From assembly GCA_012519055.1 (NCBI GenBank), contig JAAYQU010000014.1, forward strand, positions 1-64,000: DNA of 64,000 bases, read 5' to 3'. A model generated the notes under the pieces. That model was not told the DNA's origin. It saw only the letters and a list, made by a program, of their open reading frames with translations, and ran no database searches. Of the stretch, positions 63,529 to 64,000 are shown piece after piece. The position numbers and the translations under genes are program-made. The DNA is from Bacteroidales bacterium. GTDB taxonomy: Bacteria; Bacteroidota; Bacteroidia; Bacteroidales; Salinivirgaceae. Position 1 is the first letter of the stretch, and every line of letters starts with the position of its first letter.

Positions 63529-64000
63529 ATGCTTAAAAATTTGGCTCAGGCAGTTTCGGTTGTTTTTCACCCTATTTGGATGCCGATTATTGGCGCATTT
63601 ATACTTTTAAATCATTCGCAACTTTTAATGTTGTTGCCCAATCAAGTGCATAGAGCAATATATATTATTATTGCGTCAAGCACAATAGGTTTTCCTCTGT
63701 TAATGCTTCCAATTTTTATATTCCGTAAAACCTTTAAGATGTTCCAAATGACCCAAAAACAAGAGCGTTATATACCTCTGTTTGTAATGGCAATTTTCTA
63801 TTTTTTCTCTTACTATACTTTAAGTCGTCTAAATGTACCCGGAATATTGACAGGATTTATTCTAGGTGTTTTCATTTCAACCTTAATAGCTGCCGTGGTT
63901 AGTATTTGGTGGAAAATATCGTTACACGGAGTAGGACTTGGGGGAATTGTTGCCCTTTTGGTACTGATTTTATTGTTCCGTCATGGATATCCCGAAGGAT
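63529..64000 (+). CDS. Polytopic membrane protein, C-terminus outside window
   Basis: The reading MLKNLAQAVSVVFHPIWMPI gives at least five hydrophobic segments in 157 residues and a WWKISLHGVGLGG motif with a conserved-looking Ser-His. It starts 10 bp after rpoN, so it is probably co-transcribed. The motif recalls PAP2-like phosphatases, but the part seen is too short to assign a family. Confidence 0.75.
   Translation, partial: MLKNLAQAVSVVFHPIWMPIIGAFILLNHSQLLMLLPNQVHRAIYIIIASSTIGFPLLMLPIFIFRKTFKMFQMTQKQERYIPLFVMAIFYFFSYYTLSRLNVPGILTGFILGVFISTLIAAVVSIWWKISLHGVGLGGIVALLVLILLFRHGYPEG

Noticed and set aside
1-64000. tRNA or rRNA genes
   Set aside because: Intergenic spaces were read for cloverleaf-like or rRNA-like stretches and none was recognised; a covariance-model search was not possible here.

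Overview
The window is a chromosomal piece of an AT-rich Bacteroidota, most likely a Bacteroidales-type bacterium with a type IX secretion system (T9SS). Four things point there: a dozen gene starts are preceded by the Bacteroidota -7 promoter box TAnnTTTG; two secreted proteins end in T9SS type A sorting domains; a UpxY-type antiterminator sits at the head of a surface-polysaccharide locus; and strong Shine-Dalgarno sites are generally lacking. No rRNA, tRNA or CRISPR array was seen. Left part (1-28 kb): a backbone of housekeeping and secreted-protein genes. These are a collagen-like surface protein cut by the window edge, a T9SS-exported GH33 sialidase, a solitary DUF262 protein, mpl (peptidoglycan recycling), the lipA-lipB lipoylation pair, a DUF4143 ATPase, a large T9SS cargo protein of unknown function next to a TPR/HTH regulator, ppa, a GNAT-nitrilase fusion, an M3 lipoprotein peptidase, an MFS transporter, asnS, cysS, a phosphohexomutase, a sensor-less chemoreceptor and a class I PPK2. 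Spaces between these genes carry several families of short interspersed repeats: paired TTC-loop hairpins, a CAATTAGCAATGTGCAATT family, a perfect 28-bp palindrome on both sides of asnS, a 45-bp repeat on both sides of the DUF4143 gene, and a 515-bp MITE-like element holding a five-hairpin structure. Middle part (28-55 kb): a surface-polysaccharide locus of about 27 kb, all on the minus strand and read from right to left. It has a UpxY antiterminator, a leader with an ops-like sequence, a UDP-HexNAc 4-epimerase, a Fic protein with its own palindromic control region, and all five enzyme types for UDP-ManNAc3NAcA (WbpA, B, D, E and I types). These are followed by a flippase, a NodB-like deacetylase, a GNAT, a decayed IS4 transposase, two GT4 transferases, a Wzy-like polymerase, a CapK-like ligase, a tightly overlapping GNAT / short DegT / FemAB-like trio, two phosphoglycosyltransferases, an ElyC-like protein, and a LegC-like aminotransferase with its 4,6-dehydratase. 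Under a separate promoter come a WecA-like enzyme and a Wzi/RemB-like outer-membrane protein. Right part (55-64 kb): rpiB, an Rrf2 regulator, an NTF2-like protein, an Ig-like lipoprotein, a MurG-like glycosyltransferase, a HAD phosphatase, a PNPOx-like protein and an SDR are packed nose to tail and run straight into upxY. After them, on the plus strand, are rpoN (sigma-54) and the start of a membrane protein cut by the window edge. How the parts may work together: T9SS cargo proteins in Porphyromonas are cleaved and joined to A-LPS through a sugar made by Wbp-type enzymes. The presence here of both T9SS cargo and a Wbp pathway makes the same arrangement plausible, although no T9SS machinery gene lies in the window.
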